Source: Saururus chinensis
Lineage: Eukaryota > Streptophyta > Magnoliopsida > Piperales > Saururaceae
NCBI GenBank assembly: GCA_035235625.1
Contig: CP141147.1
Span: 27,200,756 to 27,264,755, forward strand
Reading direction: 5' to 3'
Length of the DNA stretch: 64,000 bases
The notes under the pieces were generated by a model. The model saw only the letters and a program-made list of their open reading frames with translations. It was not told the origin of the DNA and made no database searches. Shown piece by piece: positions 11,391-22,551 of the stretch; positions within the stretch are counted from its first letter, which is position 1, and every line of letters starts with the position of its first letter. The translations under genes were made by a program, and so were the position numbers.

Positions 11391-12530
11391 ATATGACTTC
11401 CGTCATAATTCTCACTATTGTGACTGCACTTGTTGCGGTTCAAGTGAAAGGAGAAAAGTCGAAAAAAATTAGTGGTGTAGATTTTAAGAGATAGCAACAA
11501 AAGATGCTATTTTATTTGACCATGTTGAATTTGGCTCGATTCCTATAAGAGGATGTTCATGTTCTCACAGAGGAGAAAAATGATGACAAACAGGCTATTG
11601 TCATAGTTGATGTATGGAAACATGTAGACTTTCTATGCCAAAATTATATTCTCAAAGGGTTGGACAACACATTGTACAAGTACAGTCCGATGAAGAGTGC
11701 TAAAGCATTGTGGGAATCTTTGGATAAGCAATAGAAAATAGAATATGCTAACACGAAGAATTTCTTTGTAGGCAAATTCTTGGACTTCAAGATGATAGAT
11801 TCTAAAATTGTGATTAATCAAGTCCAAGAGCTACAAGTGATCTTGCATGATATATATATATGCAAAAGGTATGACTTTGAGTGAATCCTTACATGTGACT
11901 GCTATAATTGAAAAATTACCACCTTTGTGGAATGATTTCAAGAATTACTTGAAGTATAAGCATAAGGAGATGAACATGGACGACTTGATTGTAAGGCTGA
12001 GGATAGAATAGGACATTTGTGCTTCTAAAAAGAAAATCGGAAGGGCAAATGTTATGTGTGTGATAAGCACTACCATTATGCCAAGGATTGACGCAAGCAG
12101 GAGAAATAAGAGGATTCTAAGAAGAAAAATGCACAAGCCAATGTGACTGAAGTAGAGAATCTCTCTAACAATGTGAATGACATAAGCTTTTTCACTGTGA
12201 TTTCTGAAGTGAACATGGTCACTAATACAAGAGAATGGTGGGTGACACCGGGGCCACTTCTCATGTGTGCTCAAACAAAAAAATATTCTCCACTTATCAC
12301 CTTGTTGAAAATGGTGAACAGATTTTCATGGACAATTCTTCCACGCCAAAGTTAAAGGTATTGGAAAGGTAGTGCTCAAGATGACTTCGCGCAAAGAACT
12401 CACTTTCAACAATGTGTTGTATGTGCCAAAAATTCGAAAGAATTTAGTATCAAGATCATTATTGAGCAAGAATGGGTTCAAATTGGTGTTTGTATCGGAT
12501 AAGTTTGTATTGACTAAGAGTGAGATATAT
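11391..12530 (+). pseudogene. Copia gag and protease, decayed
   Basis: After an ATG at 11391 the translation, in shifting frames, gives a Copia-type Gag. It includes KGLDNTLYKYSPMKSAKALW (11658-11717), then a CX2CX4HX4C zinc-knuckle-like segment (CYVCDKHYHYAKD, near 12052) with the last Cys degraded. From about 12235 it shows a damaged aspartic-protease start (WWV-TGATSHVC in mixed frames), then a linker with VLYVPKIRKNLVSRSLLSKN. Stops occur near 11492, 11550 and 11731, and there are frameshifts near 12240 and 12260. The frame is then split by a solo LTR after GAGATATAT and resumes at 15939. Gag packages RNA and the protease matures the polyprotein; this copy cannot do either. Confidence 0.88.
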
Positions 12531-15500
12531 TGTCACACCCCAGCACACGACACTCCTAACCCAAACCTGGTACAAGGAGTATGCAGCATGTGGCACGACT
12601 AAGTCAAGTTGATATGCGTAAGACTTAACACATCCTTGGGTGAACACACAACAGAGTAGCGGATGAACACTTTGTACAAAAGTAAATAAAGCAAATAAAT
12701 GACTACCAATTAATGTCTTAGTTCATTCATACCCACATCAACAAATCATAAAGTAAAGTAAGCCCACGATGGCCAAACAAGTATAAGCCAACAATGGCTA
12801 AATAAAGTGTAAAATAGAGTCAAATGTATAAGATCAACATAACATGGAGTCAATCTAACATAAAACCAAGCATCTATAAACCCCTCTCAATGACTGATGT
12901 CGCCCTCATGCTCAATGTAGAGCCCATTCGAAGCACCTCCATGATACGACATGCAACCCCAAAACAAAACCGCAAAACAAAGAGAGGTGAGTCAATCCTC
13001 AGCAAAGGTTTTAATACAAAAAATATCATAATGACATCATATACATTATCAACATAACATTCATTACATAATCATTCACCATGCCCATTCATCATGGGAC
13101 AAATCACATATATCTATGCCACCTATACATCATGTCATAATTTACATTCTATAACAATTACTCATGCCACATGTGCATCATGTTGTAATTCACATTTCAT
13201 ATACACATAATCATGTTACTTACATATCATAATGTATAACATATTCTATAAATACATAGTCATACCACCTGCATATCATGTTATAACCCACATTCCATAA
13301 GAACATAACATGTCACCTGTGCATCATGGGTGCATCTATAGCTCATAAAATATATACACATCATGTGTAAACATATGAATCTCATTATGACAAATGACAA
13401 TCACATTCTGTATTAATCAATTCTCAATATTCATATCATGTATAATCATTTCTCAATATCTACACTCACCCTGCAAAATCAAGTGTAACCAACAGATACT
13501 ATCTTGCATAATCATACAATTATATTCCATAATCACATGTGTAACATAAGCATCATTGTGCCTACACAACCTGTGTCAATGAGCATTATCCCCTATACGC
13601 ATGCTACAACCATTGGTGAATGTCTCATAATTGAGAAAAATCATCCTACTCACCCTAGTTGATATGAAGTCCTCAGCAATTTGGGTAAACTCCCTAACGA
13701 GGAAAGTACCCTCTGGTAAGCTGGTGCTCACAGACAAACTAGCCTGAATATATTCTCAATGTCCAGATAACTAAACCATTAAATTTATTATAACATTCCA
13801 CTCGTCTCACCCAGGGAGGAAACTCATCCTCAAATGAACATAAAACCTGGTCCATTAGACATAAAACCCAATCCTTGTGAACATAAAACCTATTCGATAA
13901 GCCTACGAATGATTAATCAGACAATCAATGACATCCAATTACATCCAATCGATCAACTATGGCTAATCATGATTAATCTCATTTATAAATCATTTTGATG
14001 ATGTATGCAACATTGTACATACGTAAGCAAATATTGAATGAGTCCAAGCATAAGTAAACATGCTCAAATTCGTCCATATATGCATAAAACATGGTCCATT
14101 TGTGTCAAATAAAATCATAAATGGGTATGCAAGAGTGTACATAAGTGGTAAGTGTTCAAACCTAAGCTAAAACATGTGAAAAATGAACAAACCATGATAA
14201 ATGTTATATATGCAATTATCCATAATTTTATCATAGTTCTATCCAATTGAAATCATGGAGTAAATGTGAAAAAATGTCGAAATATGAGTTCAAGATGAGT
14301 ACAACATCATGCTAGACCTAGACAAATATAAACATATTTGTACTTAAGCTAAAACATTTGAAACATAAATTCTATAAAATTAAAATAACATGTGCAAGCA
14401 TACATATATTATTATGGTGAAGACCTACTGGAATCATCAAGTAATTATGAAGAAGTCATTAAACATAGATTTAAAACATATAGAATATCATACTAAAACT
14501 AAACAAGTATGGTCCTAATCATGCTTAAGCTAAATCATAGTCCAAAGATGGTTATCATGCAATCACAGTAGCATTTATAAGTAGTAAGTCATTATAATCA
14601 TAAAGAATTGGGTTTATAAGAAGATAACAAGAAATTACCTAAAATACACAAAAATAAGCCAAAGCACAAAACTGTTGTTTCACACTTTGAACACCCTGTT
14701 GGGCCATTCAAACGCCCTGTTGTTCGATCGGCCAGACAGGTCATCCAAATGGCTGGCCATTCAAATGCTTTAACAAATAATTTTTTCCTAGTTTGTCTTC
14801 AATCTTCTGAAATTCAAACAAAAAATATTCCAAAATTCAAGATAAATTTTAAAATCATCATAGAACATCATATAATCAAAATTTAACCTTAGAACATGAT
14901 ATATCTAATCATTATCATGCTTATTAATAAGAAAATAGTTGTAAATAAAATATTTTAAATAAATAACCATTAAAACTCAAAATGAAGCAAGAACCCACAC
15001 AAGAAAATAATTGTAAATAACATGTTTGTAATAAATTACCATTAAGCCTCAAAATAAAGCAAGAATCTACGTCAATCCACAATCATGGATTCCAATGAAT
15101 AAAACCACATAAGGAAAAACTCCATTACCTCTATGAAACCTTTAGATCTACGAAGAAGCTTTAATAATTAAGAAATCCTACAAAAAATTAGGGTTTTTGT
15201 TAAAAACTTAATTAAACTAATTATTATCAAATTAACTTGAAAATAGGTAGATCTAGAATATACTTTGGTTAAAAATAAAAATCACCCATTTATGGTTTTA
15301 AATTAAAATTAAAAATATAATTTTTAATAGAAGAAATCAAGAATCAAATTGGGAAAAATGAAAATAAGAGGGATTAAGATCAAAATCGAAAGATTAAGGG
15401 TGATTAGGGCAAGACAATACATTTTAATCTATTTTCTTCTTTAGGAAATGGGTGTAGAGCAGCTCATTTCTCCTAACATAGCTCTTTCCCATTTGGGCAA

Positions 15501-15933
15501 ATGAGCTAGGGTTTCTTTAAATAGTAAGGGTTTTGGGTTGGATAAACAAATTATTGGGTTGTAAAATATGCCCAAAATACCCTAAGTAGCTAATTAGGGT
15601 TATTTTTGTCTAAAAATAAATTTAATCAATCCAAAACCACTAAAATAAATTAATAGAAGTTTAGAGGGTCAAGTTGGTCACACGCCGTCCAACGTGGACA
15701 AGGAACCCACGGCGGGGTTTGTACCCTTAATTAAGAAAATTTTATGATAAAATTGATAATAATTGAATAAATCAATTTTGACACTAATACTTATAAAAAG
15801 TAAAATTAAACCTTATTTAATCTATAATTATTAACCCATAACCCTAAAATTAAACCAAACTAGCAAATAAGCAAAACTACACAAATTCACATAATTAAAG
15901 AAAATTAAATCAGGTTAAATTAGAGATCTTACA
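12531..15933 (+). mobile_element. Solo LTR, 3403 bp, inserted in Copia pol
   Basis: It starts TGTCACACCCCAGCAC and ends TTAGAGATCTTACA. The 5-bp duplication tatat is exact at 12526-12530 and 15934-15938. Deleting it with one duplication restores the Copia frame ...EIY-VG..., an independent proof of insertion. The same family is present at 57795-61231, with equivalent ends and similar length (3437 bp). 13080-13560 consists of degenerate units of about 60 bp containing CATCATGT and CACCTG phrases. A TTTAAATAG near 15515 is a candidate TATA box about 420 bp from the 3' end. No gag-pol. Confidence 0.93.
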
Positions 15934-16114
15934 TATATGTGGGAATAAGGTATCTTAATGAGGGGCTTTTCAAGCTCAATATATTAACCATTGTACATGT
16001 TTCTAATATTAAGAATGTTAATACTTCTCCTTCTTAAATAATTGAGTTGTGTGATATGTGACATGGTATATTAGGACATGTTAATTATAACGATATACGA
16101 AGATTTATAAATAA
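15934..16114 (+). pseudogene. Copia pol, GAG-pre-integrase segment
   Basis: This continues the Copia frame from 12530. It reads YLNEGLFKLN, a Ser/Thr spacer with a stop, and then WHGILGHVNYNDIRRFINN in shifted frame. That matches the W-H-x-R-L-G-H pre-integrase motif with the Arg lost. The frame is cut at about 16114 by a truncated LTR end, so integrase, reverse transcriptase and RNase H of this copy are missing. Confidence 0.85.
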
Positions 16115-16308
16115 TGTACTTTTTATTTTTGGTTCACATATGAGACTCTTTGATTTGGTGGACAATGATTTGGAAATGTTTTCAATTTATGGATATTGTT
16201 TTTGCAAGTTTCGAAGTTCTTTCATTTTTCCTAATTTACAACTATTATATTGTAAAATAATTTCTTAAAATTTTAAGAAAAAATGTGTAAAAAATCTCAA
16301 GTGTGACA
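16115..16308 (-). mobile_element. Truncated LTR 5' end of the A/B-like family
   Basis: Read on the minus strand it begins TGTCACACTTGAGATTTTTT at 16308. It follows the first ~190 bp of copy A (TTTCTTAAAATTTT, an ATATAATAGTTGTAAATTAG-like segment, then AAAATGA) and then breaks into Copia sequence. The remaining LTR is gone. It sits at a junction between two oppositely oriented Copia relics. Confidence 0.65.
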
Positions 16309-16960
16309 AACACAATAAGCTTCCAATTAAGTTTTTATAAAGGGATCCATTGAATTTTTTGTTTTATCTTCTTTTGATAATTTTTCATTTACATTCAATG
16401 ATTAACCGATTTTCAATCCTTCAATTTAAAATTTTTCAAGAAGAGTTCTTAGATAAATTTTTTTATAAATAAAAACATCATCTTCATTCTATAAATTTCC
16501 AAGTCTAAAAAGTAATGCAAGAATATCAAAGTATTCATTTCGTATTTGTTCGTTATCGCATTTTTAAAATCTTCATTCATTTTTTTTATCACTACTGGTA
16601 AATACCAAATTATCAACATAAAGAGATAAGGATATTAAATTTCGAGACTTGACATACAAAATTAGTTTACTTTTGCTTCTTAGAATCTTTTTTTTGCTTC
16701 TTTAAATCACATTATACAATGAATGGGTTGCTTGTTTTAGGTCATATAAAGTTTTTCTCAACTTGCATCTATTTCATTCTATCACAAAGCTTTGAGGGTG
16801 CTCCACATAAACTTTATTTTCTAAGATATTATTTAAAAGCTGATTTGATATCAAGCTGACATAAAGACCAACTTTTTTGTACCGCCATGCTAATTAGAGT
16901 TCTAATTGTCTCAAGTCGAGCTACGGGTGTAAAAGTTTATTAACTTGGGTAGGAAATGCA
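16309..16960 (-). pseudogene. Copia reverse transcriptase relic (antisense)
   Basis: On the minus strand, reading from about 16950 down, the RVT_2 signature appears in broken frames: ARLETIRTLISMAVQKSW, then QLDIKSAF, VYVEHPQSFV, RKTLYDLKQATHS, then YVDNLVFTS (the YxDD catalytic box degraded to YVDN) and NEKLSKED. Several stops and shifts are present. It is opposite in strand to the Copia copy at 11391, so it is a separate fragment or an inversion product. Confidence 0.85.
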
Positions 16961-18015
16961 CTAAGAATATTGAGAAATATAATAAACAATTTGATAAAAG
17001 TTAGAGCTTTACAAGCATGCTGATAACCTTATGCCACTTTTTGTCTAACAAAACCATCCAACAAGTTTTGGTTGAATATAAAAAAGTGATGACAATAAGA
17101 GGACTCACTTTTGAGGACCTATTTTTATATGTTCAATCAAAACCTAGAATAAGGTTTTATTAAACATAAAGTTGTGTAAGAAAATTATTATCCTTTTACA
17201 CTAGTAAAGGTCTACCCATACAAAGGAGTACAATGAAGAGGCTACAAATTTGTTTGCCATGAGAGAAGGCAAGAACAATTACAAAGGAGGACATGTGAAA
17301 ATAAGTCAAACAAGCATCACTTTTAAACACTTCTTCCTCTCTCACTCTCCTTTTCTCCCCTACCCCCAAGTGTGCTACATCTCTTAACGCTCATCAAAAC
17401 TTGGGGGTTTGTTGCTTACACCCTACCCCTTCTCCATTCCACCCCAACAACCTCAAAGTGGGTGACAACCATTGCAGCACAAAACTCTAGCATATGCTTG
17501 TCGTTTAATATATTTGTGTATGCGTGTTTTAAAACCTAACCCAACCCGGCCAGGCAAACCCGATTTGGCTGGATTTAGTCGATTTATTGGGCCAGGTTAT
17601 TTAGTTATAAAATTTTGGTTAAACTAAATTAATGCATGGTTGGACTGAGATAACTGTGACCTATCCATCATTCTAAGTTGATTGCCGGGCCATTTTATAA
17701 ATCAGTGAGTGAATCATCTTTCATGCATATTTTGTATAAATAATAGCCCTTTTTTAGATCCCTCCTCAAGATTTAACTTTCCATGAGTTTCTCTTGGAAG
17801 GCCGAATGAGTATAGACGATGACTGTATCAATGAGTACATGTTGAAGATAAGGTTTGTATGTATGGAAACAGGTGTGAAACTTTTGATACATATAAAAAT
17901 ATTAAAATTAATGTATATTATTATATTTCTTTTTAGAGTATAGTAAGATATGAGAAATTGTAATTAAACATAGCACAAAGAAAGAGAAAGCGCAAAAAGA
18001 AGAGGAGGCGAAACT
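16961..18015. other. Anonymous region, possible retroelement debris
   Basis: No intact gene seen. Around 17240-17300 a plus-frame reading (EEATNLFAMREGKNN-like) resembles degraded Copia gag, but too weakly to call. 17330-17470 is C-rich and non-coding in appearance. Confidence 0.3.
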
Positions 18016-18273
18016 TTGAAGGAAGGATCCCAAAGTCGTCGTGGAACCACATCCGAAATCAATGGCTACAGACTGTTACCCATTCTTGTCAAATCTATGT
18101 CTCCGTCCATATCTTGTGTAATATGTGGCGAGAACTACTTAGTTGATTCGGTAATGACGTTAGATATGGCTATAGCGTGTATTAAATGCAACATGCATGC
18201 ACATGGGATACCCTGGATTGCACCTGGACCAGGGAAGTACATCAGAGTGGCATATGATTCGTTTGTCAGCTAA
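18016..18273 (+). other. Small ORF with two Cys-x-x-Cys pairs, unrecognised
   Basis: An 85-codon frame with CVICGE near residue 35 and CIKC near residue 56, spaced like a small zinc-binding fold. No family recognised, no clear splice signals, and the flanks are AT-rich. It could be a degenerate exon or chance. Confidence 0.2.
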
Positions 18274-20860
18274 GAAGAAGAATCGGTTAATAGTAGGTGC
18301 CTTCGAGTAGACATTAAATAGAAAAAATATTAATTCATATCACATCAAGATTTAGTGCATTTGGTTAGTTGGGAGGCGCTTGAATATTATCTCTTATCCT
18401 GTGTTTATACATGTGAGCGTTTGTATGTATTAAAATAGATAATATTATTTTTTACTCTTTAATATAAACGGACATAAACAAGAATTGGTCGTTTTTGTAA
18501 CCATCTGTGTCCGTAAATTATATATTTTATTATTATTATTATTTTATATTAAATTATTAACATGTGTCGCATAGTAGTCTTCATAAAAAAATTATAAAAA
18601 ATATATATTATACTCTCACATATCTTTTATAATATTATTATTTATTTATTTTTTAAAATAAACTATCTTACTATTATTATAATAGTTTTTAATTAATTTT
18701 TTACTAACCACCTTTAATTTGTAAACAAAGTAGTATATATTAACCTTTTACCTTTATTTCATCCGTTTTCATTTGTGTTCATCATAGGCAAATGTGAACG
18801 GACAAGCACATAAAACACATAAAAATGGATAGCTACGGACATGCCTTGTTCGCGTCGATGTCCGTCTGTTTACGCCCCTAGAGGCAATTGTGCAAGCCAA
18901 ATAACCCAAGTTTGAACCTTCCAGGCTTCATTTTCTTACCAAGTTAGTGGCATATTTGTGTGAGAATCGATACATGGCTAATATTTTGATAAATCACATG
19001 ACGAGTGCACTAGCGCCTCGTATCGAGTATTAACAAATGACTGATAAATATATGTATCAGCCAATACACACCGCTATTTGTTGATACGACCTTTCATAGT
19101 TACCTCGCTCCCCTTCAATCGAAATCTCCCAACACCAAGATAGTGTACCTCTAATGAATCCAATAATCCCCATTCCACCCCTTCCTGGGACTCATTTGAA
19201 TGTTAGTTGTAGTTAGGGTTGGTCTTCGGCCAAATAGTTGGTGGATAAGGCTAGCCAATGTCTATGTCTGTTAATAATTTGTTCGTCGGCATTTTGTCCA
19301 CGGATCAAACTTCTTTTTATGCGAACACGGCCATTGTCCATGGACATAGCCTCTTAGATAATTGGATGAAGGTTGAAGTGGTTCGAGAGAATAAGAGCAG
19401 TGTTAACGACTTTAACTAAATAGAGCAACTAGGGTGAGGATCTTTAGATTAATTAATTTAGAATATAATAATAATTTTTAAACTTATATATGTTATCTTT
19501 TTTATTTGTAGTATTACTATTAGACAAATTAGTTCATTTTGAAAAGCCAAATAGAACTATTAATGTGGAACAAAAGAAAGATTTAATAACTAGTTTTGAA
19601 GAAGAATTCATATATAACATTAACACGATTGTATTTAAATTGTTCAAGATTTAAGTATAAAAAAATAATGTTTAAGAGTAATTAAAAGAGAAATAAAAAT
19701 TATTATTTATATAAGAATGCACATTGTATTTAAAAGTTAACCGGACCTTGTATAAATGGTCGGACGAGGTCTTTGTCCATGACCATATCCAAAAATTGGC
19801 AGATAAAAGAATTTGACAGGATACGATCACGAACACCTTGAACACAACCCAGATATCGGACGATGGACATCCACGACCAGTCCTAATTGCGGTAATGAAC
19901 TCAAGCTTTAGATTGTTGGGGAGTAAATGGATAGTAAGGTCCCCATGTCTACCCTTCTTGACCAAACGTCCAACATATTCCAATCACGCTAGATGTCACT
20001 AACACATTGTTGCACTCACTTGACTTTGAGGACAAGGGTGACGAGGACGATTAGAGAGGTGGGCCACAGTTAACCCTTTATCTTAGGAGAAGGGGCATTT
20101 TCATTCAGGAGATGCTTTAACCCTTTACTTTCTCGAGAATATTTCTGTGAACGCGTCTAGCCTAACTAGGCTTCATGACTAATGCCTGTAACTATACTAT
20201 ATAGGCCTCTTAACATAGTACATAAAAGCAAACATAGACTCTTTGTACCGTTTTGACACTAAGATGGCACATAGTATATTGGCCTCTGTATACCATATTA
20301 GAAATCGGTCAGTAAAACATTTTAGTATTTCTCTAGGACAGTTGAACCATGTTTTCAGGTGTCGAATGAGTCTAGGGTTTGGGCCTATTTAACCTGGTTA
20401 AGATCTTCCGTAGGCAATGCTAATGATCCTTCCGCAAAAATGTCATTTGCGACTTATAAACGATATCATTATGGCATTTTCTAAACATCTCTGAAAACAA
20501 TTTTTCGCTATTAAAAGATTCTAACAAGGCTGCCTTTTTATCTCTGCATGACGATGAGGCAAGCTTACAGTCATCAGAGTCAATCTCATCACATTTTATT
20601 GGTTCAATTAGATGGTGGAAGACTTTGACTTCAAAAAATAATCTGACCAACATTATTGGGGCGACTGATTACTTACAACATCAACATGGTGGACCAGCCA
20701 ATCCCTGTCACACCTCCACTAGCTCATACATCTTTCAAAGTATCACTGTTACTTTCACAACAACATTTAAACTATTCTACCTTGCGAACTTAGTTGATCC
20801 AAATTTATTGTTTTCTTATAAATTCCCAACTAGATTTGCAGCCACATAACAAAATTACTC
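18274..20860. other. AT-rich intergenic DNA, probable MITE debris
   Basis: 18430-18900 holds a long AT-rich core between ACGGACATAAAC near 18469 and its rough complement (gacatgccttgttcgcgtcgatgtccgt) near 18840. This suggests an inverted-repeat element whose ends I cannot fix. 19200-20050 has repeated phrases on tccatggacat/tggacat, and a minus-strand frame at 19672-19983 without recognisable domain. A minus-strand frame at 20420-20653 (77 codons, Cys/Asp/Ser-rich) has coding-like composition but no identifiable family. Confidence 0.3.
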
Positions 20861-20867
20861 CAATTGG

Positions 20868-20919
20868 ATAAAGAAAGTGAGTGACACCCGACAATAAAGA
20901 AAGTGAGTGACACCTAACA
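20868..20919. repeat. 26-bp tandem duplication
   Basis: ATAAAGAAAGTGAGTGACAC starts at 20868 and again at 20894, with one mismatch in the remaining six bases of the unit. Non-coding. Confidence 0.8.
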
Positions 20920-22551
20920 ATATAGAAATTCACTTTTTTTAATCCAATTAAAAGCTAGAGTCGGTTTTTGATGTAGAAAATATGGAATAAGATTTAAAAA
21001 TATCGTTTTCCTAACAAAAACAACACTAGTCATGAATTGTCATCCTAAAGCAAAAACGGCGAGGGGAGTGGCAGGATTTTGCTATTGGAAATTTAAATGT
21101 CACAAATAAAAATTTAGCATGTATGAAATGTTCTCTAATTGTTGTAACTAAAACCAATGGGCCAAACTTGGAGAAATATACAGAATTCAATTTTTTTGCT
21201 TTTGCAATCAAATTACACTCGTAACTGGATCAAGGGAGTATTGCATATAAATTATGGGAGGAGAAATTTTTAGAAGACATTGAAATTCGATTGAAAAATG
21301 TACAAGAGTTTTGCATGATCATTTTACCAATTTTAGCAGTCTCAAACAGTTTACCCTGGTCCAGATGCTCCACTTCCATCCACACTGGTCCCCACATGCA
21401 TGGGCCCCATGCTTCCCTCCAACCATTTTTTCATCACATGGGCAACTAGGTCAAGTGGACCCCGTCCACAGCCAGCCACACTGTGAACTGCATTCTAAAA
21501 AATTAAAAAGTGGCAAGAGCTAGCCCACAAGGGAAGCCCAATCATTATGTTTAAAAAAAAATACAAGTATTAATCAGATTCCATTGTCCAATGAGTATGA
21601 CTTGGGCAACATTTCCCACTCAACTAACCAGCAGCTTGCATAGATTTTTATATTACGACTGTCTGACTTAGTATTTCTTTGGGTACTTCTCCATCAATAA
21701 GACATTTAGACGCATATGAAGCAATCATGTTGTACAACTACAAGGAGAGAAAAATTAGTATAAACAGGAACCCAAGTAAGATGCAGAGAAATCAGTCACT
21801 CAAGAAAGAAATATTGAAGGGTGGTTGACTTGGTTCAACCTAATTCAATACTCAATAGCATATAAACACGTAGAGTTTCACCATAAAAAGGTTCCAAATG
21901 GCCTGCACAGTGCCGGCCAATGCATAGAGGTTCTCCTTGGCAGGTTCAGCTTGTCTTCACCCCTCATAGTTCCAGTCTAACTGTCAACGAAGATGGAGTA
22001 AAAATTTCCAACTTACAGCTATCTCCGATCAACCATTAGTCTGTGCTATCAACCTGTAGCCAACAATGGCAAAGCAACTGATGTTAGCAAAATATAGCTG
22101 TCAAGTCATCATATAAATATAATAAAAAAAGGGAAATTTTATATGAGTTTGGCCGCATCAGCCTGGGACCGATCATCATGAGTCATCGAATCAAAATCAG
22201 AAGGGAAAAACCAATCTACTCCTTTAATTATGTGCACACTTAGATCAAAATCCGTAAGCATACAATGCTCGATCTTATGTGGTCGAGCGTGAGCCCGAGC
22301 CTAAACGAGACGAGACTCTAAAAACAATGGCAATCTTGTAAATGTAGGAAAGCAGCCAAGTCAACAAAAGGCGTGTTCAAGTTAGCATCCTGACCTTTTC
22401 AGAGAGCTCCAATCAGCCACTCTGTCTAGTTCAAAGTTCAAACTAGAAGAATGACATTTCTCAGCCACAACAAATACCCAACAATCTAATCATGGAAGCA
22501 ACAAATGAGGCCAAAGAAAGATAGGAAGAGGAGGTAAGAAGAGAAGAGAAT
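20920..22551. promoter_or_regulatory. Upstream region of the MOCOS-like gene
   Basis: 1.6 kb without coding signal. The last 45 bp before the start codon is purine-rich (GAAGAGGAGGTAAGAAGAGAAGAG), typical of a plant 5' leader. No clear TATA box is placed. 21340-21530 is C-rich. The region presumably holds the promoter; that is inference from position only. Confidence 0.35.

Noticed and set aside
20420..20653. Minus-strand 77-codon frame with coding-like composition
   Set aside because: No family, no splice context and no neighbouring exons recognised; kept only as a remark in the intergenic entry.
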